From: Grimontia marina
Lineage (GTDB): Bacteria; Pseudomonadota; Gammaproteobacteria; Enterobacterales; Vibrionaceae
Assembly (NCBI RefSeq): GCF_900060185.1
Contig: NZ_FIZY01000033.1
Span: forward strand, 1-62,710
DNA length: 62,710 nucleotides
Direction: 5' to 3'
A program made the translations under genes and the position numbers. The notes below the pieces were generated by a model. It was not told the DNA's origin, did not search any database, and saw only the letters and a list, made by a program, of their open reading frames with translations. Shown one piece after another: positions 45,097 through 56,301 of the stretch (positions within the stretch are counted from its first letter, which is position 1; every line of letters starts with the position of its first letter).

Positions 45097-46122
45097 TTAT
45101 GTCACGGGCATGACACGGTTTCTACCCAAGTTTTTGGCCTCGTATAACTGAGCGTCGGCACGGCTGATGAGGTTTCGGATACTCTCGCCTTTTTCATATT
45201 CAGCGACACCGATAGAGACCGAGATACTGTCGAGTTTCTTGCCGGTTTTCTTATCTTTAATCGCAAGTTTATCGATGGTGGCTCGGATGGTTTCAGCAAC
45301 GCGGCATCCGCCACTCAGTGGGCGGTTGGGTACAAGCAAGGCAAACTCTTCCCCACCATAACGGTAAGCATGTATTCCGTCACGGCAATAATCAGAGAGG
45401 CGCCTAGCGGTGAGTTTTAACACCTGATCACCCATCAAATGGCCGTAGGTATCATTGAAACTTTTAAAGTGGTCCAAATCACAAAGTAACAGACTGAAGC
45501 CTTTCGGTGGCGGACTGGTAGCCAAAGACTCTAACTCGGTATCAAAGGCGCGACGGTTGTAGATACCCGTGAGTGCATCGTGAAGCGCATCTTCGTTGGC
45601 CTGCTGTAGTGTTTCCTTAAGTCGGGATATCTCTTCTTGCGCATCAGCTAACTGGCTTTTAAAGAAATTAGTCGACTGACGCAGTTCATTGGAGCTTTTC
45701 ACGGCTTTTCTGACCACGGCAACGGTTTCTTCCATCGACAGGGCTTCTTCACCAACACGGGCAAGTTGGGAGAAAGTCTTGTCTAATGTGCTTTGGAAAG
45801 TGGCGGTATCTTTGAGCGTATCTTCCATAGTGTTACTCATTTCAAGGGCCAGCGCTTGAAGTCCGCGCTGGAACTCGTCGACATCTTTCACCTTCTCGTC
45901 AGCGACATGATCGTTGTACAGCTCTTCACTGAGTGTGGGACTTAACGTCCCTATTTCTTTTATGGATTCATCAATCTTTTTGGAAAGTTCGATATCGGCA
46001 TTAGCGACGTAGGTGTACCAAAGTGCGTAATTAGGTGGTGTTGCGGGAACTTGGTACTTCATTAGAAGGGGAACAACTTTCTTCAAATATCCAGAACTTT
46101 GCGCAAAAATCTCTTTTGACAT
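45097..46122 (-). CDS. Diguanylate cyclase (GGEEF)
   Basis: This is a predicted active c-di-GMP synthase. The N-terminal helical region (~1-165) carries the KYQVPATPPNYALWYTYV pattern common to a class of soluble cyclases, then a coiled coil (~150-180). The GGDEF domain (~185-340) has the signature GGEEF at 256-260 and retains DLDHFKSFND. The position of an I-site holds RDGI rather than RxxD, so product inhibition may be absent. The start at 46122 (341 aa) is favoured; the frame is open to 46155, with ATG 46143 and TTG 46155 as alternatives. Confidence 0.9.
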   Translation of the reverse strand: MSKEIFAQSSGYLKKVVPLLMKYQVPATPPNYALWYTYVANADIELSKKIDESIKEIGTLSPTLSEELYNDHVADEKVKDVDEFQRGLQALALEMSNTMEDTLKDTATFQSTLDKTFSQLARVGEEALSMEETVAVVRKAVKSSNELRQSTNFFKSQLADAQEEISRLKETLQQANEDALHDALTGIYNRRAFDTELESLATSPPPKGFSLLLCDLDHFKSFNDTYGHLMGDQVLKLTARRLSDYCRDGIHAYRYGGEEFALLVPNRPLSGGCRVAETIRATIDKLAIKDKKTGKKLDSISVSIGVAEYEKGESIRNLISRADAQLYEAKNLGRNRVMPVT

Positions 46123-46280
46123 GGCTGACTTATTCTCCGTCATTTTTCGAGGCAAGACCGCCGTACGTTACCAGTCTAATAATCTTAGACTGAATTTAGC
46201 GCGTTGCTGTGACAGCTTAGTCATTGTTTGGTGTCTAGACTTCGTTGATTGCCTGTATGCAAAAATAAGGACTGAAAAAC

Positions 46281-47069
46281 ATGGGGTGGTTGAAAAAAAC
46301 GTTGGCGAAAGTGGGTTTTGGCAGCGCAGAAGTCAGCGTTGAACTGGATTCCACAACTTTGATGCAGGGTGAGCAAACCAAGGTGTTGGTGACGGTAACA
46401 GGCGGAGATGTTGTCCAACAGGTGGATGCGGTTGAACTCAAGGTTTGCTGTGACTACATGGGATGGGAAGAGCTCAGAACCCAAGGCGAACAAGGCAGAA
46501 AGAAGCAGCGTCGTCGTAAAACCCATGTTTTGGCAAAGTGGTTTCTTCCGGACGCATTTACCTCTGAGCCGGGTAAATCTCAGCGCTTTGAGTCAACCAT
46601 GGGCCTTCCACTGAATGCGCCTTTGTCGATGGGGGATGGCAAAATTTGGCTTGAAGTGAACCTCGATATTCCGATGGGTAAAGACACCTTATCGAAAACC
46701 GAGTTGACGGTGAAACCGGATACCCAATTAGATGCGGCTTTCTCCGCGCTTGAGGATTCAGGCTTTCGCATTGAAAAAGTAAAAAACGAAGAAGTCGAGC
46801 GACAGCCCATACCCTTTGAGCAGCAGTTCGAGTGGGCGCCAGTTTTGGAGCCTTATCAATCCGTGTTCAGGGACATGACGCTGGTAGCGACAAGATCTGA
46901 TGGCTCCCTTCATCTTGCGATGACCTTTGGACGACAGGGTGAAGGTATTGGGGCAGCAGTAGGGCGATTTGTCGGAGCCAACAAGCTTTCCCGTGAGCTA
47001 ACCGTCACAGGAAGCGCTGAGGAAGTCGCTGCTGAGGTTAAAACGTTGCTAGAGCAAATCTCGCAATAA
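46281..47069 (+). CDS. Spo0M-like (sporulation-control) arrestin-fold protein
   Basis: This 262-residue soluble protein matches the Spo0M family, named from Bacillus but widespread in non-sporulating bacteria. The opening GWLKKTLAKVGFGSAEV and the middle LAKWFLPDAFT and PLSMGDGKIWLEVNLDIP are characteristic. The family has an arrestin-like double beta-sandwich, and its function in proteobacteria is unclear. It is divergent from the cyclase gene; 85 bases separate it from the TrhA-type gene downstream. Confidence 0.88.
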   Translation: MGWLKKTLAKVGFGSAEVSVELDSTTLMQGEQTKVLVTVTGGDVVQQVDAVELKVCCDYMGWEELRTQGEQGRKKQRRRKTHVLAKWFLPDAFTSEPGKSQRFESTMGLPLNAPLSMGDGKIWLEVNLDIPMGKDTLSKTELTVKPDTQLDAAFSALEDSGFRIEKVKNEEVERQPIPFEQQFEWAPVLEPYQSVFRDMTLVATRSDGSLHLAMTFGRQGEGIGAAVGRFVGANKLSRELTVTGSAEEVAAEVKTLLEQISQ

Positions 47070-47152
47070 TTTAAGCTTACACGTGTACGCTTAAATGTGT
47101 CATACTCGCCGCTGGACCTCTCAAATGCGTTAGCAATTAAGGAGACTGTCGC

Positions 47153-47809
47153 ATGACAACAGCGGCTTCTGCGTCTCAATATTCGGTGAAAGAAGAAATT
47201 GCCAGCAGCGTCAGCCATGGCCTGGGTGTGATTTTTGGCATCGTGGCTTTAGTCATGCTGCTCGTGAAAGCCGTCGGTGAGCATGCCGACGCGCTCAGTA
47301 TTGCCAGCTACAGTGTGTATGGCGCCAGTATCATCCTGCTTTATCTGGCATCCACGCTCTACCATGCGATTCCCTTTGACGGTGCGAAGCGCGCACTCAA
47401 AACGTTCGACCACTGCGCCATCTATCTGCTCATCGCGGGCACCTACACGCCTTTTATGCTGATAAGTCTCAGAACGCCGCTGGCAAACTGGGTAATGGCG
47501 TTGATTTGGGGTATAGCACTGGTCGGGGTGATCCTGAAAATTGCCTTCGTGTACCGGTTTAAATCGTTGTCACTGGCGACTTATCTGGCAATGGGTTGGT
47601 TGTCTCTGGTAGTGGTTTATCAGTTGGCGCAGGTGATGCCGACAGCCGGCATGGTATTGTTGGGCTTGGGCGGCTTGGTGTATTCGCTGGGCGTGATTTT
47701 CTATGTGAAGCAAAGTATTCCTTACAACCATGCTATCTGGCACCTGTTTGTGCTGGGCGGCACGGTGCTGCACTTCCTGGCTATTTACTGGTACGTGCAG
47801 CCCGTATGA
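47153..47809 (+). CDS. trhA: Hemolysin III / PAQR-type membrane protein (TrhA family)
   Basis: This 218-residue membrane protein has seven predicted helices. The conserved PAQR/HlyIII features are visible: [32 protein letters not shown] and the terminal [16 protein letters not shown], whose histidines form a putative metal site. E. coli TrhA (YqfA) controls membrane energetics. The hemolysin name is historical and no toxin role is implied. It is convergent with trkH, 14 bases apart. Confidence 0.92.
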   Translation: MTTAASASQYSVKEEIASSVSHGLGVIFGIVALVMLLVKAVGEHADALSIASYSVYGASIILLYLASTLYHAIPFDGAKRALKTFDHCAIYLLIAGTYTPFMLISLRTPLANWVMALIWGIALVGVILKIAFVYRFKSLSLATYLAMGWLSLVVVYQLAQVMPTAGMVLLGLGGLVYSLGVIFYVKQSIPYNHAIWHLFVLGGTVLHFLAIYWYVQPV

Positions 47810-47823
47810 GTGAACTGGCGCGC

Positions 47824-49269
47824 TTAGTCGCGCCAGAAAACCGGAAACAGTAAAACCAGTACAGTCAGAATTTCCAACCGTCCCATCAACATGCCGATGC
47901 TGAGCACCCATTTGGCAGTATCAGATAATCCGGCAAAATTTCCTGTTGGCCCAATCATAGTGCCCATGCCTGGCCCCACGTTAGCTACCGCAGTCATTGC
48001 CCCTGTCAGGCTAGTGATACCATCAAGCCCGGTGGCGGCCAGTACCATCGCAACCACCAGTATGGTCATAATGTAGGTAATGGCGAATGCCACCACAGAG
48101 CGCACGATGTCTTCGTTGACCGGGCGTCCATTGTAGCGCTGGATGAAAACGCCTGAAGGATGCACCAGTTGCTGGATTTGTTTTTTCAGCAAGGCGAGTG
48201 CAATTTGGAAGCGGAATATTTTTGCGCCGCCTGAGGTTGAGCCTGAGCAGCCACCAGCGATCAGCATAAAAGCAAAAATCACCGACGCGAAAGGTCCCCA
48301 CGCGGTAAAGTCATCCAGTCCAAAGCCAGTGGTTGTTACCACGGAGACAATGTTAAACAGCGAAACTCTCACTGCGTCCATCACTCCATAGTCTTTGGTC
48401 AGTACCAGCCAGATTGCCACCATCAACGCCGTTGCCAGTACCAGATAGGTAAAGCCTCGCACCTGTGCATCGTTCACCAGCATGCTGGGCTCCCGTCGGC
48501 GCAGTGCGTTAATCATCAGAAGAAATGGCAGGCCACCGGCGAACATAAACAAGGTGGCGACCCAGTGCGCGGCATGACTGAAATGGTTCATTGAGCTGTC
48601 TGAGGTGGAGTAGCCGCCGGTCGATAACGTTGTCATGGCGTGGTTTACCGCTTCAAACGCCGTCATGCCTGTCAGCCAGTAGGCGACAAAACAGAGTGCT
48701 GACAGTGAGACATAAACCTTCATGATACTGATGGCAACGTTTTTGGTACGTGGGCTGGATTTTGCGGACCAATCGGAAGACTCGGTCTGGAACAGGCGCA
48801 TACCACCGACGTTCAAAAACGGCAAGATGGCGACGCCCATCACGATAAACCCAACACCACCGAGCCACTGCAGTATGGAGCGCCAAAGCAGAATCGACGG
48901 CGCCATATTATCAAGGCCACTTAGTACGGTAGAACCCGTGGTGGTAATACCGGACATGGTCTCAAAATAGGCGTCGGTAAAGCTGATGTGGTTAATGAAG
49001 ACAAAAGGTAGCGCTGCAAAGGCACTGGCAATTAGCCACACCATGGTGGTGATAACAAACATGTCGCGGGCGTTTAGCCGGAAGTCCTCGGTTTTCCCGA
49101 GCGTCAGACAAGCAAACGCAGCGACATGGGTAATGATGACCGAAAGACTAAAGTCGAGAAAGCCGGCGGTACCGGTGAAAAAGGCAGTTAGGGTGGGTAC
49201 ATACATAAATAGGGCGATCTTGGATAAGACCAGCCCTATGACGAACAGTACCGGTTTGAAGTTAACCAT
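47824..49269 (-). CDS. trkH: Trk potassium uptake protein TrkH
   Basis: TrkH is a K+-translocating membrane subunit built of four pore-loop repeats. It has 481 residues. Selectivity-filter-like segments are visible (TTTGSTVLSGLDN, TTLSTGGYSTSD, TTTGFGLDDF, ANVGPGMGT), each with the key Gly. It is co-oriented with trkA, whose stop lies 21 bases upstream of the trkH start, so the two form one transcript. Confidence 0.97.
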   Translation of the reverse strand: MVNFKPVLFVIGLVLSKIALFMYVPTLTAFFTGTAGFLDFSLSVIITHVAAFACLTLGKTEDFRLNARDMFVITTMVWLIASAFAALPFVFINHISFTDAYFETMSGITTTGSTVLSGLDNMAPSILLWRSILQWLGGVGFIVMGVAILPFLNVGGMRLFQTESSDWSAKSSPRTKNVAISIMKVYVSLSALCFVAYWLTGMTAFEAVNHAMTTLSTGGYSTSDSSMNHFSHAAHWVATLFMFAGGLPFLLMINALRRREPSMLVNDAQVRGFTYLVLATALMVAIWLVLTKDYGVMDAVRVSLFNIVSVVTTTGFGLDDFTAWGPFASVIFAFMLIAGGCSGSTSGGAKIFRFQIALALLKKQIQQLVHPSGVFIQRYNGRPVNEDIVRSVVAFAITYIMTILVVAMVLAATGLDGITSLTGAMTAVANVGPGMGTMIGPTGNFAGLSDTAKWVLSIGMLMGRLEILTVLVLLFPVFWRD

Positions 49270-49290
49270 ACACTGTGATGCGTTTTGTCT

Positions 49291-50667
49291 TTAGAGGAAG
49301 AATGGACTTGGCTGGAACAGCCTTTCCACGTCCGGGATATACTTCTTATCCACCAGAAACATCACCACGTGATCGTCCTGCTGAATAACGGTTTTATCGT
49401 GGGCGATCAGGACTTCCTCTTCCCTAACAATCGCACCGATGGTGGTACCTGGTGGCAACTTAATGTCGCCAATGGCACGCCCTACTACTTTCGATGTGTT
49501 GGAATCACCATGTGCAATGGCTTCAATCGCTTCTGCTGCGCCGCGGCGCAGCGAAGAAACGTTCACGATGTCGGCTTTACGTACGTGGGTCAGCAGAGCA
49601 GAAATGGTCGCCTGCTGCGGAGATATTGCAATATCAATAACACCGCCCTGCACCAAGTCGACGTAAGCCCCCCGCTGGATAAGCACCATCACCTTCTTGG
49701 CACCTAAACGTTTGGCCAACATCGCAGACATGATGTTGGCTTCGTCTTCATTGGTCACAGCAATGAAGACATCAATCTGGTCAATGTGCTCTTCGCTCAG
49801 AAGCTCCTGATCCGCCGCATCACCGCAGAATACAATGGTGTTCTCGAGAATTTCTGACAGTTGCTCTGCTCGTCTTGGGTTGCGCTCAATCAGCTTCACG
49901 CTGTATGCACGTTCAAGGCTTCGTGCAAGACCGGCACCAATGTTACCGCCGCCGACAATCATGATGCGCTTGTAAGGCTTCTCAAGGCGCTGAAGTTCAC
50001 TCATCACTGAGCGGATGTGGTTACTTGCTGCCACGAAGAAGACTTCATCGTCCGCCTCGATAATAGTCGTGCCTTGCGGACGGATAGGGCGATCACGACG
50101 GAAAATCGCCGCCACGCGGGTATCGACATGTGGCATGTGTTCGCGAAGGGCTGACAGAGCATTACCCACTAGCGGACCACCGTAATAGGCCTTAACCGCA
50201 ACCAGACCGACTCGGTTATCGGCAAAGTTCACCACCTGCAGTGCACCTGGGTATTCAATCAGACGCTGAATGTACTGGGTCACCAGCTCTTCCGGCGCAA
50301 TCAGGTATTCAACCGGGCAAGCGTCGGTCTGGAATAATTGGTCTTTAGTGGCGAGGTATTCCGGGCTTCGAATACGGGCTACACGGTTGGGCGTGTTGTA
50401 GAGGGTAAAAGCAACCTGACAGGCGATCATGTTGGTTTCGTCGGAGTTGGTCACCGCGACCAGCATGTCGGCATCCTGTGCGCCGGCTTCCAGCAGTGTG
50501 GTGGGGTGGCTGGCGTAGCCTTGCACCACACGAAGATCATATTTGTCCTGCAGCTCTCTGAGTCGCTCGGGGTCTTTATCGACGATGGTGATGTCGTTGT
50601 TTTCGCCCACCAAGTTTTCAGCCAGTGTGCCACCGACCTGTCCAGCCCCCAAGATGATGATTTTCAT
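49291..50667 (-). CDS. trkA: Trk potassium uptake regulatory protein TrkA
   Basis: TrkA is the cytoplasmic NAD(H)-binding ring that gates TrkH. It has 458 residues, exactly the E. coli length. Two RCK repeats are visible, with Rossmann motifs [13 protein letters not shown] near residue 7 and [14 protein letters not shown] near residue 238. Confidence 0.97.
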   Translation of the reverse strand: MKIIILGAGQVGGTLAENLVGENNDITIVDKDPERLRELQDKYDLRVVQGYASHPTTLLEAGAQDADMLVAVTNSDETNMIACQVAFTLYNTPNRVARIRSPEYLATKDQLFQTDACPVEYLIAPEELVTQYIQRLIEYPGALQVVNFADNRVGLVAVKAYYGGPLVGNALSALREHMPHVDTRVAAIFRRDRPIRPQGTTIIEADDEVFFVAASNHIRSVMSELQRLEKPYKRIMIVGGGNIGAGLARSLERAYSVKLIERNPRRAEQLSEILENTIVFCGDAADQELLSEEHIDQIDVFIAVTNEDEANIMSAMLAKRLGAKKVMVLIQRGAYVDLVQGGVIDIAISPQQATISALLTHVRKADIVNVSSLRRGAAEAIEAIAHGDSNTSKVVGRAIGDIKLPPGTTIGAIVREEEVLIAHDKTVIQQDDHVVMFLVDKKYIPDVERLFQPSPFFL

Positions 50668-50739
50668 AACGTCTGCGTGAACCTCGGTTCAATTTTTTAT
50701 TGTTATCGCGGGCAGTGGTTGTTGCCCGCGCTGACTCCA

Positions 50740-52017
50740 TTACGCTTTTTTGAGGACGGCGTAATAGAACCCATCCATGTTTTCCTGACCTGGCAGGATT
50801 TGTCGGCCCGGTTGCTCAGGTGTGCCGGTTTCCAATGTTGCATCTGATGCGCGGGCGAGGAAAGCTTTCACCTGCTCTGCGTTTTCTTGCGGGGTGACCG
50901 AGCAAGTCGCATAGACCAGCGTACCACCAGATTTCAGCTGCGCCCACATTGCATCAAGAATTTCAGACTGCAGCGACACTAACTGATCGATGTCGTCGGC
51001 GCGGCGAAGCCACTTAATATCCGGATGGCGGCGAATAACACCGGTAGCTGAACAAGGCGCGTCGAGCAGAATACGATCAAACTGCTCTCCCTGCCACCAC
51101 TCACTCGGAGTGCGGGCATCGCCACAAATCACCTGCGCGTCGAGCTTCAGGCGTTTGAGGTTTTCTTCCACGCGGGTAAGACGGGTGGCGTCCACATCCA
51201 TTGCCACGACTTTTGCAGTTGGTTCGTGCTCCAGGATGTGACAGGTTTTACCCCCCGGCGCTGCGCAGCAATCAAGGATGAGTTCACCAGCCTGAGGTTT
51301 AAGGTAGTTGACCGACAGCTGCGCCGCCGCGTCCTGCACCGAGACCCAGCCCTCTGAAAAGCCAGGGAGGGCAGTGACATCACAAGGTGTTGCCAGTTTC
51401 AGTGCATCGTCCGCTTCAGGATGTATTGCAGTCTCAATGCCTGCTTCATCTAAAAGCGCTTTGTAAGCATCGCGGGTGTGATGGGTGCGGTTAACACGCA
51501 GCCACATTGGCGCCTTTTCATGGTTGGCTTCAACCACCAGTTCCCAATCACTTGGATAGGCTTTTTGTAGCAGTTTCAGCAACCAGCCAGGGTGACCGTA
51601 TTTACCCGCGTCGTGCGCGACAGCGGCGGCATCTAAAGCTTCCTGGTTGCGTTGGTAATTACGTAACACGGCATTGATAAGGCCGCGGAGTTGAGGTTTT
51701 TTCAGCACCTTGGTGGCATTCACGGTTTCTGCGACCGCCGCGTGGGCTGGAATGCGCATGTAGTTGAGCTGGTACAGGCCGACCAAAATCAAATGATGGA
51801 AAACGCGTTGCTTGCCTTTGAGTGGCTTGTCCATCAGTGATTGGGTGATGGATTCGAGACGCGGCAGCCAGCGCAGCACGCCGTAGCAGATCTCCTGCAG
51901 CAGGGCGCCATCGCGCGGGGCGACTTTTTGTTGGGCAGGCGGCAGGGCGGCTGACAGGGATTGTCCTTGGTCGACAACCTGATAAATAACCTGTGCAGCG
52001 ACAGCTCTAACGTTCAT
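50740..52017 (-). CDS. rsmB: 16S rRNA (cytosine-C5) methyltransferase RsmB
   Basis: RsmB methylates C967 of 16S rRNA. It has 425 residues. The N-terminal NusB-like RNA-binding domain covers ~1-140. The SAM motif is [11 protein letters not shown], and the two cysteines used by this family lie in DAPCSATGV and [11 protein letters not shown]. It is downstream of fmt, separated by a hairpin terminator that may be leaky. Confidence 0.97.
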   Translation of the reverse strand: MNVRAVAAQVIYQVVDQGQSLSAALPPAQQKVAPRDGALLQEICYGVLRWLPRLESITQSLMDKPLKGKQRVFHHLILVGLYQLNYMRIPAHAAVAETVNATKVLKKPQLRGLINAVLRNYQRNQEALDAAAVAHDAGKYGHPGWLLKLLQKAYPSDWELVVEANHEKAPMWLRVNRTHHTRDAYKALLDEAGIETAIHPEADDALKLATPCDVTALPGFSEGWVSVQDAAAQLSVNYLKPQAGELILDCCAAPGGKTCHILEHEPTAKVVAMDVDATRLTRVEENLKRLKLDAQVICGDARTPSEWWQGEQFDRILLDAPCSATGVIRRHPDIKWLRRADDIDQLVSLQSEILDAMWAQLKSGGTLVYATCSVTPQENAEQVKAFLARASDATLETGTPEQPGRQILPGQENMDGFYYAVLKKA

Positions 52018-52056
52018 GAATATACCTCAGTGTTTGCTCACGTGAATGCGAGCCAC

Positions 52057-52083
52057 TAAAAAAGGCCAGCAAGCTGGCCTTCT
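52057..52083 (-). terminator. Terminator between fmt and rsmB
   Basis: The stem AAGGCCAGC/GCTGGCCTT with a 2-base loop runs, on the minus strand, into TTTTTT. It sits inside the def-fmt-rsmB cluster and could lower rsmB expression relative to fmt. Confidence 0.8.
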
Positions 52084-52086
52084 CAA

Positions 52087-53031
52087 TTACAGTTGGGTGC
52101 CAGGTTCAAACCAGTCGCGGCGGGAGTTCAGAATGTCTGCCGCGCTCATGGCTTTTTTGCCCGGTGGCTGGATGGATGTCAGGCGCAACACGCCTTCTCC
52201 GGTTGCCACTCGGATACCTTTCTTGTCGGCAGACAAAATGGTGCCTGGTGCTTTGCCGCTGTCTTCTGTTTCGACCTCGGCATTCCAGACTTTGATGTTG
52301 TTGTCCGCCACAGAGAAGTGACTCATCGGCCATGGGTTAAAGGCGCGGATGCAACGTTCAATGGCGTCGGCGCTCATGGTCCAGTCGATTTGAGCTTCTT
52401 CTTTGCTGAGCTTTCTCGCGTAGTTGGCAAGCTCATCGTCCTGTTTTTCAGCAACGGCTTTGCCAGAAACAATATCACCCAGACATTCCACCAAGGCTTC
52501 AGGGCCCATTTCCGCCAATCTTTCATAAAGCGTGGCACTGGTTTCTTTGGCGTCGATGTTCAGGGTTGCGATTTTCAGCATATCGCCGGTATCTAGCCCC
52601 TCATCCATCTGCATGATGGTGACGCCTGTCTCTGCATCGCCCGCCCAGATTGAGCGCTGGATAGGCGCAGCGCCACGCCAGCGTGGCAGGATAGAGCCGT
52701 GAACATTGATACAGCCGAGGCGAGGTGTGTCTAGCACCACTTTAGGTAGCAGCAGGCCATAAGCCACTACGACCATGATGTCCGCACCAATGGCAGATAG
52801 TTCTTGCTGCGCGTCTTCTGCTTTCAGGCTTGCTGGCTGATAAACAGGAATGTTGTGTTCGTGCGCCAGCAGCTTGACTGGGCTGGCAGTCAATTTCTTA
52901 CCACGGCCCGCCGGACGGTCAGGCTGGGTATAAACTGCTACCACCTCATGGTGTGAAGACAACAACGCCGCCAGATGACGGGCGGCGAAATCCGGCGTAC
53001 CGGCAAATACGATTTTCAATGAGTCGCTCAA
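52087..53031 (-). CDS. fmt: Methionyl-tRNA formyltransferase
   Basis: Fmt formylates initiator Met-tRNA with 10-formyl-THF. It has 314 residues. The signature [20 protein letters not shown] contains the SLLP-like loop with the catalytic residues, and [12 protein letters not shown] is the characteristic N-terminus. def follows the usual order immediately upstream, with a 7-base gap. Confidence 0.97.
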   Translation of the reverse strand: MSDSLKIVFAGTPDFAARHLAALLSSHHEVVAVYTQPDRPAGRGKKLTASPVKLLAHEHNIPVYQPASLKAEDAQQELSAIGADIMVVVAYGLLLPKVVLDTPRLGCINVHGSILPRWRGAAPIQRSIWAGDAETGVTIMQMDEGLDTGDMLKIATLNIDAKETSATLYERLAEMGPEALVECLGDIVSGKAVAEKQDDELANYARKLSKEEAQIDWTMSADAIERCIRAFNPWPMSHFSVADNNIKVWNAEVETEDSGKAPGTILSADKKGIRVATGEGVLRLTSIQPPGKKAMSAADILNSRRDWFEPGTQL

Positions 53032-53038
53032 GGAAACC

Positions 53039-53551
53039 TCAGCTGGCTTTTTGGTTGGCGCGTTTGATTTTTTCCAGCTTCTGTTTGATGCGCTGTTGCT
53101 TCAGGGGCGACAGGTAATCAACAAACAGTTTGCCTTCAAGGTGGTCCAGCTCGTGCTGAACACAGATAGCCAGAAGGTCATCCGCTTCGAACTGGTATTC
53201 GTTGCCGTCACGATCCAGTGCTTTAACCGTCACTTCTGATGCGCGGGACACCAGCGCGCGTGCGCCGGGAACAGACAAGCAGCCTTCTTCGATGCCGTCT
53301 TCACCGCGCTTCTCGATGATTTCCGGGTTGATCAGCACCATAGGCTCGTCGCGGGTTTCTGAAATATCAATCACAACGATGCGCTGGTGGATGTCGACCT
53401 GAGTCGCCGCAAGGCCAATGCCTTCTTCGTCGTACATGGTTTCCAGCATGTCATCAACAATGGTCTGGATCTCTGGTGTGACGCTCTCTACCGGTTTCGC
53501 CACCGTGCGTAGGCGATCGTCCGGGAAGGTCAAAACCTGCAATACACTCAT
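53039..53551 (-). CDS. def: Peptide deformylase
   Basis: Def is the metallo-enzyme that removes formyl groups from nascent proteins. All three motifs are present: [18 protein letters not shown] (Cys ligand) and [11 protein letters not shown] (two His ligands and the catalytic Glu). It has 170 residues. It is divergent from the LysM protein gene, 120 bases apart. Confidence 0.98.
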   Translation of the reverse strand: MSVLQVLTFPDDRLRTVAKPVESVTPEIQTIVDDMLETMYDEEGIGLAATQVDIHQRIVVIDISETRDEPMVLINPEIIEKRGEDGIEEGCLSVPGARALVSRASEVTVKALDRDGNEYQFEADDLLAICVQHELDHLEGKLFVDYLSPLKQQRIKQKLEKIKRANQKAS

Positions 53552-53671
53552 AAACGTCTCTTAAATATGTTGAACTGCGCCGTATCCGGCTTCGGTAATT
53601 GGGCTAATTCTAGACATTTTGCTATTCAAATGACAGCATCCAAATCGAAAGTACGCTTTTGGAGACAAGGG

Positions 53672-54706
53672 ATGTTTAAAAAGCTTATCATTTTTTGTCT
53701 GGCGCTGGGGATGCCAGGCGTGATAGCTGCGTCAGAAGTGCGTTTGAGCGCTGATGCGCCTGAAAACTATACGGTGAAAAAAGGCGATACCCTTTGGGAT
53801 ATTGCGGGCCTGTATCTTGAAAAACCTTGGCACTGGCCGACGCTTTGGCAACACAATCCGGCAATCAAAAATCCTCATCTTATCTATCCGGGCGACAAAC
53901 TTCGCCTGAGCTGGCTTGATGGCAAACCTGTGCTTTCTTATACGGCAGGGGCTAACCGTACCGACTCAACCCCTATCAACAGCACTTCGCCATCGGTTCT
54001 GCGCCAGTTCTTGACCTATGACACCCTCATTCATGAGCGTGAGTATTTGCTCGCTCCGCGAGTATTGGGCACGCAGGAAGGATGGAGTTACATCTCTAAA
54101 CGCACGCCGTTTTTTGTTGATAAGTCTTTAGACACGGAAGAGTGGTTTATTTACCGCACTGTGACGGATTTCCAGCGGGAGAAGGGGGATGCGATGGTTC
54201 GCATGATAAGCCTCAAGAAAGTCGGGGAAGCCAAGCTGGTGCGCTCGCTCGATGATATTGCTGAGATGACGCTGACCCACCAAAATCAGGAAATCAAACC
54301 TAACGATATTCTATTGCCTGCACTTGGTGCGAAAACCGGAGAGATTTTCCACCCCAAACCCGCACCTGAGGGTGTTGAAGGCAGAATGGTTGGACACCTT
54401 TACGGCAGCAACTATGTTGGACACCGTCAAATCGTAGTGGTCGATCTGGGCGAACAGGACGGCCTAAATGAAGGGCATACCCTTTCGGTGGTGGTGCCGG
54501 GTGTGGCAATGAAAGGCACTAAGGGTGAGATGCTCTACGACAGCGATATCGACAACGGTGGCGGCGAACTGGTGAAAGTCTTGCCATCAACATCGGCAGG
54601 CACTTTATTGGTTATCCGCAGCTATCCTTTCTTCAGTCTTGCCATGGTGGTGGAAGCCGATAAGCCACTGAAAGCGGATATGCCGGTTATCGCAGCGGAA
54701 GGATAA
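53672..54706 (+). CDS. Secreted LysM peptidoglycan-binding protein
   Basis: From ATG 53672 (GGAG 7 bases upstream) the protein has 344 residues, with a signal peptide MFKKLIIFCLALG ending near AAS. One LysM domain follows at ~30-85: YTVKKGDTLWDIAGLYL, and later NPHLIYPGDKLRL. The rest is a conserved region without catalytic residues that I recognise. It precedes dprA by one base, an arrangement common in Vibrio and relatives. A longer frame from 53567 would hide the signal peptide. Confidence 0.9.
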   Translation: MFKKLIIFCLALGMPGVIAASEVRLSADAPENYTVKKGDTLWDIAGLYLEKPWHWPTLWQHNPAIKNPHLIYPGDKLRLSWLDGKPVLSYTAGANRTDSTPINSTSPSVLRQFLTYDTLIHEREYLLAPRVLGTQEGWSYISKRTPFFVDKSLDTEEWFIYRTVTDFQREKGDAMVRMISLKKVGEAKLVRSLDDIAEMTLTHQNQEIKPNDILLPALGAKTGEIFHPKPAPEGVEGRMVGHLYGSNYVGHRQIVVVDLGEQDGLNEGHTLSVVVPGVAMKGTKGEMLYDSDIDNGGGELVKVLPSTSAGTLLVIRSYPFFSLAMVVEADKPLKADMPVIAAEG

Positions 54707-54707
54707 G

Positions 54708-55805
54708 ATGTCTCGCGAGCTTGATTGGTGGCTTAGGCTCGCCGCTGTTCCCCGCCTCGGCAGTCAGGCGGTCAGTAAGATCATCAGCCGGTACCCACCG
54801 CACAAACTGGACGAGCTGGAGGACATCGAGCTAGCAGCACTTGGCTTAAAGCCCGCTCAAATTCAGGCGCTGCGACAACCTGACTTTTCCATTATCGACA
54901 AATGCCTGACCTGGGCATCAGCACCAGGCAGGCATATCATCTCGCTGACCGATTCCCGCTATCCTTACCTCTTAAAGCAAATCAGCGGTGCTCCCCCTCT
55001 TTTATTTGTCGACGGCGATCCCCATATACTGTCACTGCCGCAACTAGCGATGGTTGGCAGTCGTCATGCATCCAACGATGGCTTATCACTGGCCCATGCT
55101 TTTGCTAAAGAGCTTGCCGCTCACGATGTCATCGTGACCAGCGGTTTGGCGCTGGGTATTGATGGCCGTGCTCATCGCGGCGCACTCGATGGCAAAGGGA
55201 AAACCATTGCCGTGTTGGGCTCGGGGCTTGAGAAAATTTATCCTGCCAGACACCGTCAACTGTCTGACGATATCAGGGATAATGGCGCACTGGTGTCAGA
55301 GCTTTGGCCCTGGTCGCCGCCAAAACCTGCATTTTTCCCGAGACGAAATCGCATTATCAGCGGTCTATCTACAGGAGTGCTGGTGGTGGAAGCGGCAATG
55401 AAGAGTGGTTCGCTGATCACCGCCAGGCTGGCGCTTGAACAAGGGCGGGATGTCTTTGCTTTACCGGGCTCTATCCATAACCCACATGCGAAAGGCAGTA
55501 ACGGCTTGATAAAGCAGGGTGCTTTTCTGGTGGAGTCGGTAGACGACATTTTAGAGCAGGTTGGCGCATTGGCTGGCTGCGCAATTAACCACCAGTTGGA
55601 GGTCGATCAGGCCCAAGTTTTGCAAGAAGAATTGCCATTTCCTGAACTGTTAGCTAACGTAGGAAATGAAGCAAGATGTGTCGATGTGCTTGCAGAGATC
55701 TGCGATGAACCCGTTCACGAAATCATGATGCAGTTGTTAGAACTTGAGCTACAGGGGCTGGTAACAGCGGTACCCGGTGGTTATGTCAGAACGAGGAGGG
55801 GATAG
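54708..55805 (+). CDS. dprA: DNA processing protein DprA
   Basis: DprA loads RecA on incoming single-stranded DNA during transformation. It has 365 residues. The Rossmann-like core carries [26 protein letters not shown], and [12 protein letters not shown] with [16 protein letters not shown]. The C-terminal winged-helix-like domain runs over ~300-365. It starts two bases after the LysM gene stop and ends 2 bases before smg, so translation is coupled. With comM in the window, natural competence genes are partly represented. Confidence 0.97.
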   Translation: MSRELDWWLRLAAVPRLGSQAVSKIISRYPPHKLDELEDIELAALGLKPAQIQALRQPDFSIIDKCLTWASAPGRHIISLTDSRYPYLLKQISGAPPLLFVDGDPHILSLPQLAMVGSRHASNDGLSLAHAFAKELAAHDVIVTSGLALGIDGRAHRGALDGKGKTIAVLGSGLEKIYPARHRQLSDDIRDNGALVSELWPWSPPKPAFFPRRNRIISGLSTGVLVVEAAMKSGSLITARLALEQGRDVFALPGSIHNPHAKGSNGLIKQGAFLVESVDDILEQVGALAGCAINHQLEVDQAQVLQEELPFPELLANVGNEARCVDVLAEICDEPVHEIMMQLLELELQGLVTAVPGGYVRTRRG

Positions 55806-55807
55806 CC

Positions 55808-56284
55808 ATGATGGACATCTTAATGTACCTGTTTGAAACCTATATCCACAGCGATGTTGAGTTGATGGTGGATCAGGACGAACTGGCTGATGAACTCTCC
55901 AGAGCTGGATTTCATCAAGACGATATATACAAAGCGCTGAACTGGCTTGAAAAGCTGGCGTTACTTCAAGACGCCGACAAAACCCCATACCTTACTGGCG
56001 GTGCGCTCACTTCTGTTCGTATCTACACCCCGAAAGAGATGGATCGACTGGATACTGAGAGCCGAGGTTTTCTGACTTTCCTTGAGCAAATTAGTGTATT
56101 GAGCCCTGAAACCCGTGAAATGGTGATTGACCGTGTTATGGAGCTCGATACGCAGGAATTTGTGCTGGAAGATCTGAAATGGGTGATCCTGATGGTGCTG
56201 TTTAATGTGCCTGGCAACGAGAGCGCGTACGATCAAATGGAAGAGTTACTCTACAGCACAGCGGAAGATGAATACCTTCACTGA
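55808..56284 (+). CDS. smg: Smg family protein (DUF494)
   Basis: This 158-residue protein of unknown function always follows dprA in gamma-proteobacteria. It begins [15 protein letters not shown] after an optional extra Met and contains the family segment [13 protein letters not shown] near its C-terminus. It is mostly helical and acidic. Confidence 0.95.
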   Translation: MMDILMYLFETYIHSDVELMVDQDELADELSRAGFHQDDIYKALNWLEKLALLQDADKTPYLTGGALTSVRIYTPKEMDRLDTESRGFLTFLEQISVLSPETREMVIDRVMELDTQEFVLEDLKWVILMVLFNVPGNESAYDQMEELLYSTAEDEYLH

Positions 56285-56301
56285 TTTGAGGCTGGTCTGT
56301 T

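Noticed and set aside
50707-50730. GC-rich hairpin between trkA and rsmB as a terminator
   Set aside because: The stem is good (CGCGGGCA/TGCCCGCG), but on the minus strand it is followed by A-rich sequence, not T. It is not a rho-independent terminator in the needed direction.
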